A model generated the notes under the pieces. It did not search any database, was not told the DNA's origin, and saw nothing but the letters and a program-made list of their open reading frames with translations. The position numbers were made by a program, and so were the translations under genes. Shown here piece by piece: positions 25,715 through 35,881 of a DNA stretch of 64,000 nucleotides (position 1 is the stretch's first letter; every line of letters starts with the position of its first letter). The stretch is taken from positions 62,001 to 126,000 of the forward strand of contig NZ_QFZZ01000008.1 of assembly GCF_005233515.1 (NCBI RefSeq). Direction: 5' to 3'. Origin of the DNA: Pseudomonas sp. CFBP13508. GTDB taxonomy: Bacteria; Pseudomonadota; Gammaproteobacteria; Pseudomonadales; Pseudomonadaceae.

Positions 25715-28153
25715 TCAGGCCGGTTTGGCCTCGGCGAGAGCCTCCTGCGCCAGTTCCTTCTCGGCCTCTTTCAAGTCCTCTTCGCTGATCATCTCGGCGA
25801 TATCGCGCAGGCGCTCGACCACTCGCGCATTGATGCTGCCTTCGGGGAATTCGCCATCGGCGTTCGGCTCCCCGGCCGGCTCACCCACCAGCAGGCTCAA
25901 CGCCTCATCGGCCTGACGCACTGCATACACGTGGAACTGCCCGGCGCGCACGGCGGCGAGGACTTTTTCATCGAGCATCAAAGTGGCGACGTTGGCCTGG
26001 GGAATGATCGCGCCCTGCTCGCCGGTCAGGCCGCGTGCTTCGCAGAGGCGGAAGAAGCCTTCGATCTTCTCGTTGACCCCGCCGACTGCCTGCACTTCGC
26101 CGAACTGGTTGATCGAACCGGTGATGGCAAAACATTGCTTGAGCGGGGTTTTCGACAGCGCCGAAATCAGCGTGCACGCCTCACCCAGCGACGCACTGTC
26201 GCCATCGACGTAGCCGTAAGACTGCTCGAGCGCAATGCTCGCCGAGATCGCCAGCGGGAATTCCTGAGCGTAACGGCTGCCCAGATAGCCGGTGAGGATC
26301 ATCACGCCTTTGGAGTGAATCGGCTGGCCGAGGTTGACCTCGCGTTCGATGTCGACGATACCGCTGCCGCCCGGATAGACCGTGGCGGAAATGCGCGCCG
26401 GCACGCCGAACGCCGAATCGCCGACCTCCAGCACTGTCAGCCCGTTGCACTTGCCGACTGCCGCGCCATCGGTGTCGATGAGGATGATCCCGGCGAGCAT
26501 GTCGTCGAGAATCCGCGCCGAGACGCGCCCGGTGCGGGTGGCCTTGGCTTTCAGAGCGCGTTCGATATGGCCGGCGTCGGTCATTTCATCGCCGGCCAGA
26601 TGGCGAATGAAATCCGCCTCGCTGACCAGTTGGAACAGATCGCCAATGCGCGCCGACAAGCGCCCCTGATGCTCGGCCAGCCGTGCGCTGTAGGTCGCCA
26701 GTCGTGCCACCGCATCGGCGGTCAGCGGCGCCATGCCTTCTTCCGAAGTACGGGTTTTCAGGAGCTGGGCGAACTGCTCGAGGCTTTCGTCGACCATCGG
26801 GATGTCTTCGTCGAAGTCGACCAGAACGCGGAACATCTCCTGGAAGTCCGGATCGAGATCCTGCAGCGTGTAATACAGCTGCCGCGCACCAATGATGATG
26901 ACTTTGACCTGCAACGGAATGTGCTGCGGATTCAGGGTCATGGTGGCGAAGCGACCCATCTCGCCCAGCGGCGATTCCATTTTCAGTTTGCGCGATTGCA
27001 GGGCGCGTTTGAGCGCATCCCACACGAACGGCTCGCTGAGCATTTTTTCCGCTTCAAGAATCAGGAAGCCGCCATTGGCGCGGTGCAGCGCACCCGGACG
27101 CAACTGCCGGTAAGTGGTGTAGAGCGCGCCCTGATCGGTGGTGTACTCGATGCGGCCGAACAGGTTTTCGTAGGTCGGATGCGGCTCGAACACCACTGGC
27201 GCACCGCCGCTGGCCGGATGCCCGACCACCAGGCTCGGTGCGTATTGTTCTTCCAGCAACTTGCGCGCGACGGCGTCGGTCTTGCTGTCGTCGACCAGTT
27301 GCTCGACCACGGTTTTCAGCAGGTAGACCTGCATCGCTTGCAGGTAACCGCAGACCCCGGCGTTCTCCGCGTACTTCTCCGACAGCGGCGCCAGCAACGG
27401 CTGCAAGGCCAGGGTGATGGTTTCTTCGTTGAGCGAACGCAGTTGATTGTTCGACTCGCGCTTCCACTGCGGCAGGCTGGCGAGTTCTTCGTTCAGGCGT
27501 TCTTCGAGGCCGGAAATGTCATCGTGAAAACGCTCGCGCTCGGCTTCCGGCAACTGCGCGAATTCAGCTTCGTCCAGAGCCTTGCCGTCGAGCATCGGGG
27601 TGAAGGCGATATTGCTACTGTCGCGGTACAGGGCGACGTCTTTTTCCAGGGCCAGACGCTCGATGATGTCCAGCGCCTTGTCGTAGCGCTGATTGAAGGC
27701 GCGGTCGATTGCGCTTTTTTTCTGCTGGTAGGACGGGTGTTCGAAAACTGCCGGAAAAGTCGCCAGCAGGTTGTCGATCAGGCCGTTGATGTCGCCGATG
27801 AACGAGGCCGCCGTGCCCGATGGCAGCTCCAGTGCACGCGGTTCACGCGGCTCATCGAAGTTGTTGACGTAGACCCAGTCCGCCGGGGTCTGCAGGCGCT
27901 TGCCTTCGGCTTTCAGGTAGCGTTTGACGAACGAGAACCGGCCAGTGCCGGGCTCGCCCATGACGAATACGTTGTAACCGGGGCGTGGCATCGCCACACC
28001 GAACTGCAAGGCTTCGACCGCGCGTTCCTGGCCGAGCACACCGCGAAAGGGCTCCAGATCATTGGTGCTGGTGAAGCTGAACTGTTCAGCGGAAAACGGA
28101 CGAGTCAGCGCTTCGGGCGCAAGACGCAGGCTGGCAGCAACAGGATCAGGCAT
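25715..28153 (-). CDS. Lon-like protease with AAA domain (PA4576-like)
   Basis: The 812-residue protein has an N-terminal AAA-type region and a C-terminal Lon protease domain. The catalytic dyad is S653 (in VDGDSASLGEA) and K696 (in VNEKIEGFF). Their spacing of 43 residues equals the S679-K722 spacing of E. coli Lon. The P-loop is degenerate: GEPGTGRF at residues 66-73 has R72 and F73 where Lys and Ser/Thr are expected. A putative Walker B is FLILEAE. It belongs to the YcbZ/LonB-like group rather than classical Lon. It is probably a cytoplasmic quality-control protease; dependence on ATP is uncertain. Confidence 0.88.
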   Translation of the reverse strand: MPDPVAASLRLAPEALTRPFSAEQFSFTSTNDLEPFRGVLGQERAVEALQFGVAMPRPGYNVFVMGEPGTGRFSFVKRYLKAEGKRLQTPADWVYVNNFDEPREPRALELPSGTAASFIGDINGLIDNLLATFPAVFEHPSYQQKKSAIDRAFNQRYDKALDIIERLALEKDVALYRDSSNIAFTPMLDGKALDEAEFAQLPEAERERFHDDISGLEERLNEELASLPQWKRESNNQLRSLNEETITLALQPLLAPLSEKYAENAGVCGYLQAMQVYLLKTVVEQLVDDSKTDAVARKLLEEQYAPSLVVGHPASGGAPVVFEPHPTYENLFGRIEYTTDQGALYTTYRQLRPGALHRANGGFLILEAEKMLSEPFVWDALKRALQSRKLKMESPLGEMGRFATMTLNPQHIPLQVKVIIIGARQLYYTLQDLDPDFQEMFRVLVDFDEDIPMVDESLEQFAQLLKTRTSEEGMAPLTADAVARLATYSARLAEHQGRLSARIGDLFQLVSEADFIRHLAGDEMTDAGHIERALKAKATRTGRVSARILDDMLAGIILIDTDGAAVGKCNGLTVLEVGDSAFGVPARISATVYPGGSGIVDIEREVNLGQPIHSKGVMILTGYLGSRYAQEFPLAISASIALEQSYGYVDGDSASLGEACTLISALSKTPLKQCFAITGSINQFGEVQAVGGVNEKIEGFFRLCEARGLTGEQGAIIPQANVATLMLDEKVLAAVRAGQFHVYAVRQADEALSLLVGEPAGEPNADGEFPEGSINARVVERLRDIAEMISEEDLKEAEKELAQEALAEAKPA

Positions 28154-28455
28154 CGGGCTTCCTTAACAATCAGGCGGGGCAGGTAGCGGCATTCTGGCGC
28201 TGCCCGTGCCCCACTGGCAAGGCGCGCCACATGACAAAGCATAGACAAGCGCGCGGCGGGCCGACGCGTCCCGATAAATCAGAGGTTTATTCCAAATATT
28301 TTGCAAAAAGTCACGGAACCGCTGGAACGTGCCTAAACTCCAAACTGCGCGGCTGGAACTAATACCGGCCCACTGACACTTTCGGCTTTGTCCTCGGGCA
28401 GAGCGCGAAGGGCCAGAACCCTGTCCATTGGTATGCACATAAAGAGAACAAAGCT
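28154..28455. other. Divergent promoter region, no recognised element
   Basis: These 302 bases separate the start of the Lon-like gene from the DUF3015 gene. The part around 28270-28320 is AT-rich (TTTATTCCAAATATTTTGC), consistent with a promoter, but I could not place -35 and -10 boxes with confidence. Confidence 0.4.
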
Positions 28456-28944
28456 ATGAAACGGATTCTTCTCGGTACTCTCTTCACCGCTGTATCCATC
28501 AACGCAATGGCGCAAGCCCCGGGCGGCCCCGATTGCGGTTGGGGCAACATGCTGTTCGAAGGTCAGCGTGGCACTCCGGCGCACTTCCTTGCTTCCACCA
28601 CCAACGGCACTTCCGGTAACGCTACCTTCGGTATGACTTCCGGCACCAACGGCTGCTCGACCAACGCGTCCCTGACTTATGGCGGCAAATCCTGGTTCGC
28701 CATGAATGGCATGATGAACGAGCTGTCCGAAGACATGGCCAAAGGCAACGGCGAAGCGCTGACCACCTATGCCGTGGTACTGGGCGTAGCACCGGAAGAT
28801 CGCGCGCATTTCGCGCAAGTGACCCACGAGCACTTCCAGCAGATCTTCAGCAAGGCTGACGTGACCGCTGAAGACGTGCATACCAACACCCTGGCAGTAC
28901 TGAAATCGGACCCACGTCTGGCCAAGTACGCAACTCAGGCTTAA
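28456..28944 (+). CDS. DUF3015 family exported protein
   Basis: The 162-residue protein has a signal peptide (MKRILLGTLFTAVSINAMAQ). The DUF3015 pattern is CGWGNMLFEGQRGTPAHFLA followed by a Gly/Thr/Asn-rich stretch and FGMTSGTNGCS. It is expected in the periplasm. Function is unknown. It is a single gene with a strong terminator after it. Confidence 0.87.
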   Translation: MKRILLGTLFTAVSINAMAQAPGGPDCGWGNMLFEGQRGTPAHFLASTTNGTSGNATFGMTSGTNGCSTNASLTYGGKSWFAMNGMMNELSEDMAKGNGEALTTYAVVLGVAPEDRAHFAQVTHEHFQQIFSKADVTAEDVHTNTLAVLKSDPRLAKYATQA

Positions 28945-28953
28945 GCTCGACCC

Positions 28954-28986
28954 CGCCCGCTTCCTTCGGGAAGCGGGTTTTATTTT
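28954..28986 (+). terminator. Rho-independent terminator of the DUF3015 gene
   Basis: The stem CCCGCTTCC/GGAAGCGGG has a TTC loop and is followed by TTTTATTTT, ten bases after the stop. Confidence 0.85.
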
Positions 28987-28995
28987 GATTACGGT

Positions 28996-29130
28996 CTGTG
29001 GCGAGGGGATTTATCCCCGTTCGGCTGCGAAGCAGTCGTAAAACCTGTGCATGCGATGTATCCGATGCATTGGTGACACAGCTTATGGGGCCGCTTCGCA
29101 GCCCAGCGGGGATAAATCCCCTCGCCACAG
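28996..29130. repeat. Second intergenic inverted-repeat family
   Basis: The outer arms are CTGTGGCGAGGGGATTTATC and its inverse complement ending CCCTCGCCACAG; inner arms resemble CGGCTGCGAAGCAG and CGCTTCGCAGCC. A related shorter copy is at 58925-59026. This is a REP-type element distinct from the GTGGGAGCGAG family. Confidence 0.8.
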
Positions 29131-29187
29131 GGTGCAGTGATTACCCCCGATCCGGGATTTTTTTTCTTTCGACTTAAGTTGCCACCT

Positions 29188-31041
29188 ATGCTCAAACGCC
29201 TTGCCTGGCTGGCGCTCTGTGTCTGCGCCCCGCTGTCCGCCGCGCCTCACATCGATCCTCAACGTTTGCAGCAACTGGCCAACGACCGCTTCTGGATTTC
29301 CCTCGGTCATTACGAAACCGCCAAGCTTGGCGGCTGGCGCAGCTATGTCAGCGACAAGAAGTTCTTTCTCGCCGCCGATGGCAACGAGCATCCGGACCGC
29401 GAACTGGCCGCCACCGTGCAGGCGCTGTACGCCCCGGCCAGCCTCGGCGAGCAACACGCACAATGCGTATACCCGGCGCGTACACGCTGGCTGAAAGCGC
29501 AGCTCAATCTCGCTGACCTGCCAGCGCCGGAATGCGCCGAATACAGGAAATGGTTCAAGGACGTCTCGCCGCACAGTGCGGTGATGATTTTCCCGGCGGC
29601 GTATCTCAACAGCCCATCGTCGATGTTCGGCCACACCCTGCTGCGCATCGATCAGGCGGATGTGCAGGCTGATAAAACCTCGCTGCTCAGCTACGCGATC
29701 AACTTCGGTGCCTACATCGAAGGCTCGGACAACAGCATTCTGTATGCCTGGAAAGGCTTGATGGGCGGCTACCCGGGGCTGTTTGCGCTGGTGCCGTATC
29801 AGGAAAAACTCTCGGAATACCGCAGCCTGGAAAACCGCGACCTGTGGGAATACCGGCTCAATCTGACTCAAGAAGAAACCGCACGCATGGTCGAACATGT
29901 GTGGGAGCTCAAGCAGATCCAGTTCGACTATTTCTTCTTCGACGAAAACTGCTCCTATCGCTTGCTGGAACTGCTGCAAGTGGCGCGGCCGAGCCTGCGC
30001 CTGACCGAACAATTCCCGCTGACCGCGATCCCCACCGACACCGTCAAAGCGGTGAAAGAGGCCGGGCTGGTCGAGCACATCGAATATCGCCCGTCCCGCG
30101 AACGTGAACTGCTCAGCCGCGCCGAGCCGTTGAGCGATGATGAACAGCAATGGGTGCTGAAAGTCAGCGCCGATCAAAAAGTCCTGCAAGAGCCAGCGTT
30201 CAAAGCCCTGCCGCGCGCACGTCAGGCGCTGATCGTCGACGCCGCCTATCGTCTGGAGCGCTACCGCGCCAACGGTCAGGAGCGCGACCCGCAACGAGCG
30301 CAGCGCAGCTTCGAACTGCTGCGGGCGATCAACAAGAACCCGGCGCCGGAGCTGGAAATTCCGCAACCCGGTCTGCCCGAAGATGGCCACGAGTCCCGCA
30401 CCTGGCAGGCCGGACTCGGTACGCGCGGCGATCGCGCGTTCGGCGAATATGGCCTGCGCATGGCTTATCACGACCTCAATGACAACGCCGAAAGCTTCCC
30501 CCTCGGCGCGCAGATCGAGATCCTGCAACTGAAGCTGCGTCAATACGAAGGCAATGACTGGCAGTTGCAGCAACTAGACCTGGCGACCATTCGTTCGCTG
30601 ACACCGCGCAACGAGCTGCTGCAACCATTGTCGTGGCAAGTCACCGGTGGCCTTGAGCGCGTGCCGGGCAAGCATGACGACGAAACGCTGGTCAGCCATG
30701 TCAACGGTGGCGGCGGCGGCACATGGCAGTTGGGCGAAGACGTTCTCGGCTTCGCTCTGGGCACGGTGCGGGTGGAACACAACAACGACTTCGCCGAGTT
30801 TGTTTCCCCGGCCGGTGGCTTCAACACCGGCGTGCTGTGGAAAAACCCGCTGGGCAATCTGAGCCTGGAAGCCAAGGGCGACTACTTCTTCAACGGCGAA
30901 GTGCGCCGCAGCCTGAGCCTGAATCAGCAGTGGGAGCTGTCGCGCAACCTCGGTCTGCGCTTGAGTGCGCAGCGTGAATTCAGCCAGCTCGCCAGCCCGG
31001 AAACAGAAGTCATGCTTGAAGTGAAGTGGTATCACTACTGA
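29188..31041 (+). CDS. DUF4105 (Lnb-like N-terminal domain) exported protein
   Basis: The gene encodes 617 residues from the ATG at 29188. A signal peptide (MLKRLAWLALCVCAPLSAA) is followed by a DUF4105 domain to about residue 300. Its conserved blocks are SSMFGHTLLRI (H149), NFGAYIEG, YRSLENRDLWEYRLNLT and FFFDENCSYRLLELL (C255). The H and C are arranged as in NlpC/P60-like Cys enzymes. From about residue 400 the chain looks like outer-membrane beta strands and ends in an aromatic residue (VMLEVKWYHY). I recall that DUF4105 has been linked to the lipoprotein N-acyltransferase Lnb of Bacteroides. Whether this protein has that activity is unknown. Confidence 0.8.
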   Translation: MLKRLAWLALCVCAPLSAAPHIDPQRLQQLANDRFWISLGHYETAKLGGWRSYVSDKKFFLAADGNEHPDRELAATVQALYAPASLGEQHAQCVYPARTRWLKAQLNLADLPAPECAEYRKWFKDVSPHSAVMIFPAAYLNSPSSMFGHTLLRIDQADVQADKTSLLSYAINFGAYIEGSDNSILYAWKGLMGGYPGLFALVPYQEKLSEYRSLENRDLWEYRLNLTQEETARMVEHVWELKQIQFDYFFFDENCSYRLLELLQVARPSLRLTEQFPLTAIPTDTVKAVKEAGLVEHIEYRPSRERELLSRAEPLSDDEQQWVLKVSADQKVLQEPAFKALPRARQALIVDAAYRLERYRANGQERDPQRAQRSFELLRAINKNPAPELEIPQPGLPEDGHESRTWQAGLGTRGDRAFGEYGLRMAYHDLNDNAESFPLGAQIEILQLKLRQYEGNDWQLQQLDLATIRSLTPRNELLQPLSWQVTGGLERVPGKHDDETLVSHVNGGGGGTWQLGEDVLGFALGTVRVEHNNDFAEFVSPAGGFNTGVLWKNPLGNLSLEAKGDYFFNGEVRRSLSLNQQWELSRNLGLRLSAQREFSQLASPETEVMLEVKWYHY

Positions 31042-31065
31042 TCCCCGCACACAGCACAAAACCAA

Positions 31066-31155
31066 TGTGGGAGCGAGCCTGCTCGCGAAAGCGGTGGGTC
31101 AGTCAATAGTAGTGTTGCCTGACACGACGCCTTCGCGAGCAGGCTCGCTCCCACA
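31066..31155. repeat. REPIN (90 nt)
   Basis: Both arms of the inverted REP pair are intact. It starts 25 bp after the DUF4105 gene. Confidence 0.9.
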
Positions 31156-31261
31156 CGGGCTTTTTGGTGTGCAATGGATTTTTCACAGGCCTTCGACAGC
31201 CGCCTCATGAATCGCCTTCTAGACTTCCCGTATCAGCCGAAAACCGGCGCGGGAGAGTGCG

Positions 31262-31618
31262 ATGTGGCGGTGCGTGGGGTTGTTGGGCGTTGTATTGGCG
31301 CTGGGCGGTTGCCAGACCACCCATGAAGACTTGATCGCCAAGGGTTATCCACCGGCCTTCGCCGACGGTTTCGATGACGGCTGCATCAGCGGCCGGCAAG
31401 CGGCGGGGTCGATCAGCGGCGAATTTCGCAAGAACGTGCCGCGCTATCTCAAGGATAAGCAATACGCCGAAGGCTGGGTCGACGGCTTCCGCCAATGTCA
31501 GGCGATGCTCGAAAACAAGGATCGCGAGCAATATCGCAACGAACATTGGGACGAACGCGAACGCGCCTGGCAGCAGCAGAAGGACCAGGACGCCGGGCGG
31601 GCTTATCGCTCACAATAG
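31262..31618 (+). CDS. Small lipoprotein, conserved in Pseudomonas
   Basis: The 118-residue protein has the signal MWRCVGLLGVVLALGGC, whose lipobox LGGC predicts acylation at C17. Gln at +2 points to the outer membrane. The mature part has a repeated pattern GFDDGCISGRQAA and GWVDGFRQCQAM, with one cysteine in each, and a charged C-terminus. I recognise no named family. It is 70 bp upstream of the Gre-like gene on the same strand and may share its transcript. Confidence 0.75.
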   Translation: MWRCVGLLGVVLALGGCQTTHEDLIAKGYPPAFADGFDDGCISGRQAAGSISGEFRKNVPRYLKDKQYAEGWVDGFRQCQAMLENKDREQYRNEHWDERERAWQQQKDQDAGRAYRSQ

Positions 31619-31688
31619 GTCGCTTGCAGACATCCATTGAAACCAAATGCCGGCAACCATGGCCCAAATCCTTTAAGAGGAGGACTTC

Positions 31689-32192
31689 ATGAGTCGCGCA
31701 TTCGTCAACGAAGACAACGCCGCCGCGCAGGCCGATCAGCCGGTCGAACGTCAGGTCAGCACGCAGCCAAATTATGTCACACCGCAGGGCCTGGCGCAGT
31801 TGCAGGCCAAGGTCGCCGAATTGCAAAGCCAGATCAATGATCGAAGCACCAAGGGTGAACTTGCAGACAAGCAGCGCCAGGCCGACCTTGAGCGGGACTG
31901 GCGGTATTTCAATCACCGCCTGCAAAGCGCTCAAGTGGTGTCTTTGTCCGCATCGGCCGACAAAGCGCGGATCGGCACATGGGTCACCTTTGCCAATGAG
32001 CATGACCAGCAGCAACGAGTGCAATTGGTAGGCGAGGACCAGGCGGATGCGACGCAGGGCCTTATCAATTGGGGCTCGCCGTTGGGGCAGGCGTTACTCG
32101 GTACCAGTGTTGGAGATGAAGTGTTGTGGAGTCGACCTGCTGGTGATTGCCTGATCGAGGTGCTGGATCTGCAGAACTCCTTGCCCGTTTGA
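31689..32192 (+). CDS. GreA/GreB-like transcription factor without the usual acidic tip
   Basis: The 167-residue protein has the strong ribosome-binding site AAGAGGAGG upstream. An N-terminal extension of about 28 residues precedes a Gre-type coiled coil (YVTPQGLAQLQAKVAELQSQ). The C-terminal GreA/GreB FKBP-like domain follows (GTWVTFANEH, INWGSPLGQALLGTSVGDEV). The GDLSENAEY tip that lets GreA/GreB stimulate RNA cleavage is missing; the equivalent region reads KQRQADLERDWRYFNHRL. It probably binds the RNA polymerase secondary channel but may lack cleavage activity, as Gfh1 and Rnk do. Confidence 0.78.
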   Translation: MSRAFVNEDNAAAQADQPVERQVSTQPNYVTPQGLAQLQAKVAELQSQINDRSTKGELADKQRQADLERDWRYFNHRLQSAQVVSLSASADKARIGTWVTFANEHDQQQRVQLVGEDQADATQGLINWGSPLGQALLGTSVGDEVLWSRPAGDCLIEVLDLQNSLPV

Positions 32193-32239
32193 ATACCTTT
32201 TCCGAGCGCCCGGCAAGGCGCAAGGCAGGATGCCGGTAT

Positions 32240-33556
32240 CTATGACGTTTCGGACGGCGGATTCTTCCCGGAGATAAACAGCGCCAGGAACACAAGAAAA
32301 AATAATCCGCCACTGAAGATCATGGCGGTAAGCGAATTGAACAGCAGAAATATCAAAGGGACAAAAACACAGGCTTGAAGTGTGGCAATATCAGACATGA
32401 CCGTTAGCCGAAGTATACATACGATGACAAGTGTGTATAAAAAGCACCCTGCAAATCCAAAATTCAGATAAGCATCAATAAAGTACGCTGTATTCGCCGA
32501 GCCTGTCGCGGTTTCATTTTGCCCCCACTGAAAACTGAAAACTTCTTTCTCAAGATTTATTTTTTCCTCCCCCAGGATAGCGGCAACTACCGAAATACTA
32601 CGCCCGAATGTGAACTCACCATTCATGATCTCATGCTGATATCTTAGCCATTCATGCGCTGTTATATAAGGAATGTAAAAAACCCTGTTGAGGATGTATT
32701 CAACCTGGCTATTCCCTCTGAACATATTATATTTTTCGGGAACTGTAAGAGCCGCCTGTCTCAGACTTCTGTCTTTACTGGATTGATTCCCCGAACCGAT
32801 CTGTTCAGCAGCCCCGGCTGTGTACGAATCATCGGCCAAGCCCCCGCGTGCCAGAAAGGAGGTGGTGCCAATTGCTGCTATTGTCAGCAGGAGTACGAGT
32901 GCGGCCATTCTGTAATTGCGTTTTTGCGTAAAGAAATAAAAAAGCGGCAGCAGGGCCAAAACACTCAAGCTTTTCTCCAGCGTGAGCATCAATGAGAACA
33001 GAGACATCAGAAGCACGGCATGTCTTAACCTGCTATTACCCTGATACAGAATGCACACAGCGAATGGCATCAGGAACGAGCGAAACATGGAATACAAGTA
33101 ATTCAATACAACTTCGAACCCGACTCTTGCGCGTAAAAAAGTTTCCCTGCCTTCGGCAACGGCCTGTACATCCAAGCCCCTGATTGAGTCAAAAAGGGGT
33201 ATGGAAGATGCCGTGTATGACACATACACCATTAGCACGAAATAACTGCCGGAAACCCACAATGCCAACTTGCGCATTCCGACGTATTTCTTCTTCCAGG
33301 AATAAATAAAATCAAGTACCAGCACATCAATCCTTGATATCCAGAAGAACAGATAAAGGATTGTGCATATCACCGAGAGCAAGAGAACAACGGAGGCTTT
33401 AGGATCGTCACCCTTGAGGAACGAAATCAGGGCTGGCACCGTGTAGAAAGCCGTAATACCCAGAGGCAGCACCGAAGGCAGGAACAACCTGGTTGCCAAT
33501 GACTTATCCACAGGCAGGGAGTTGCCGAGAGCCAGAGGTTTTTCATTGGCGAACAT
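32240..33556 (-). CDS. O-antigen/exopolysaccharide polymerase-like membrane protein (Wzy type)
   Basis: The 438-residue protein has many hydrophobic segments (for example SVVLLLSVICTILYLFF, LLLTIAAIGTTSF, FLYTLVIVCILRL). A large polar loop lies in the second half (AHEWLRYQHEIMNGEFTFGR, ANTAYFIDAYLNFGFAG). The layout and the NTAYFIDAYLNFGFAG-like segment resemble Wzy/oligosaccharide repeat-unit polymerases. The DNA is clearly richer in A and T than its neighbours. No glycosyltransferase or other polysaccharide gene is nearby, so it looks like an isolated acquired gene. The exact substrate cannot be inferred. Confidence 0.65.
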   Translation of the reverse strand: MFANEKPLALGNSLPVDKSLATRLFLPSVLPLGITAFYTVPALISFLKGDDPKASVVLLLSVICTILYLFFWISRIDVLVLDFIYSWKKKYVGMRKLALWVSGSYFVLMVYVSYTASSIPLFDSIRGLDVQAVAEGRETFLRARVGFEVVLNYLYSMFRSFLMPFAVCILYQGNSRLRHAVLLMSLFSLMLTLEKSLSVLALLPLFYFFTQKRNYRMAALVLLLTIAAIGTTSFLARGGLADDSYTAGAAEQIGSGNQSSKDRSLRQAALTVPEKYNMFRGNSQVEYILNRVFYIPYITAHEWLRYQHEIMNGEFTFGRSISVVAAILGEEKINLEKEVFSFQWGQNETATGSANTAYFIDAYLNFGFAGCFLYTLVIVCILRLTVMSDIATLQACVFVPLIFLLFNSLTAMIFSGGLFFLVFLALFISGKNPPSETS

Positions 33557-33928
33557 TCGCGAAGCCTCGCGTGACAGGAGATAGGAACGCGAGACTTTGC
33601 ACGGACGAGAAAGGGAAAGAAGTCAGGCAAATCTGAGAGTGATGTAGGAAGTGTCGCCGCGGGACCCGGCGTCTATCATCGAATCGTCGATCGACCGCAG
33701 TTGCTCATTGAGCAGGTGTTGAAATGAGTGACAACCTGTTAAAAAAGCAAGCCAGTTCAGGTTTCATGGGGCCAATTGCTGGCCGGAAGAGGTGTCACCG
33801 AAGCCGGCATGTACCCCGGCATCAATCATCGCCCGGGTCGCAACGACCCGGGCGAGACATATTTCAGACCTCGGTTTTCAGTCAACCGGTCAGGCCTGAA
33901 GGCACGTTTTCAAGCAAGCCACCCAATA
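33557..33928. other. Intergenic region between the Wzy-like gene and ettA, with one strong hairpin
   Basis: These 372 bases lack a supported gene. A perfect stem CGCCCGGGTCG/CGACCCGGGCG at 33830-33853 sits about 75 bases past the ettA stop on its strand and may end its transcript, though no T-tract follows. The rest holds nothing recognised. Confidence 0.5.
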
Positions 33929-35593
<1,665 letters not shown>

Positions 35594-35881
35594 GGAGAAC
35601 CTTGGGTCAGTGACAGATGAATGATTGGAGCGCAGGCGATGCCTGGCCAGACCGGTGCGCGTCGTTCACTTGAGGGTCATCAATGCGTGCGCGCGGAAAA
35701 AAAGTCTGATTCTAGGAGCTGGAACGCCCCCGCGTAACCGGCAAAGCTACCTTAATGACCGATGGCAGTCCAGCCGAGAGGGGCTGGCACTTCGCCACGA
35801 GTCAAGGCATGCTAGCCGCCCTTCGGGCGTCCGGCTTATAGTGCACGTCGCGCCAGTCCAGCCAAATCGCAGGATCACAGC

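Noticed and set aside
25931..28186. 751-codon open frame on the plus strand
   Set aside because: It is antisense to the Lon-like protease gene and has no family features.
35594..35881. Small gene in the ettA-morA gap (frame 35625-35885)
   Set aside because: There is no ribosome-binding site or family signal, and its end overlaps the morA start; it is probably leader and promoter DNA.
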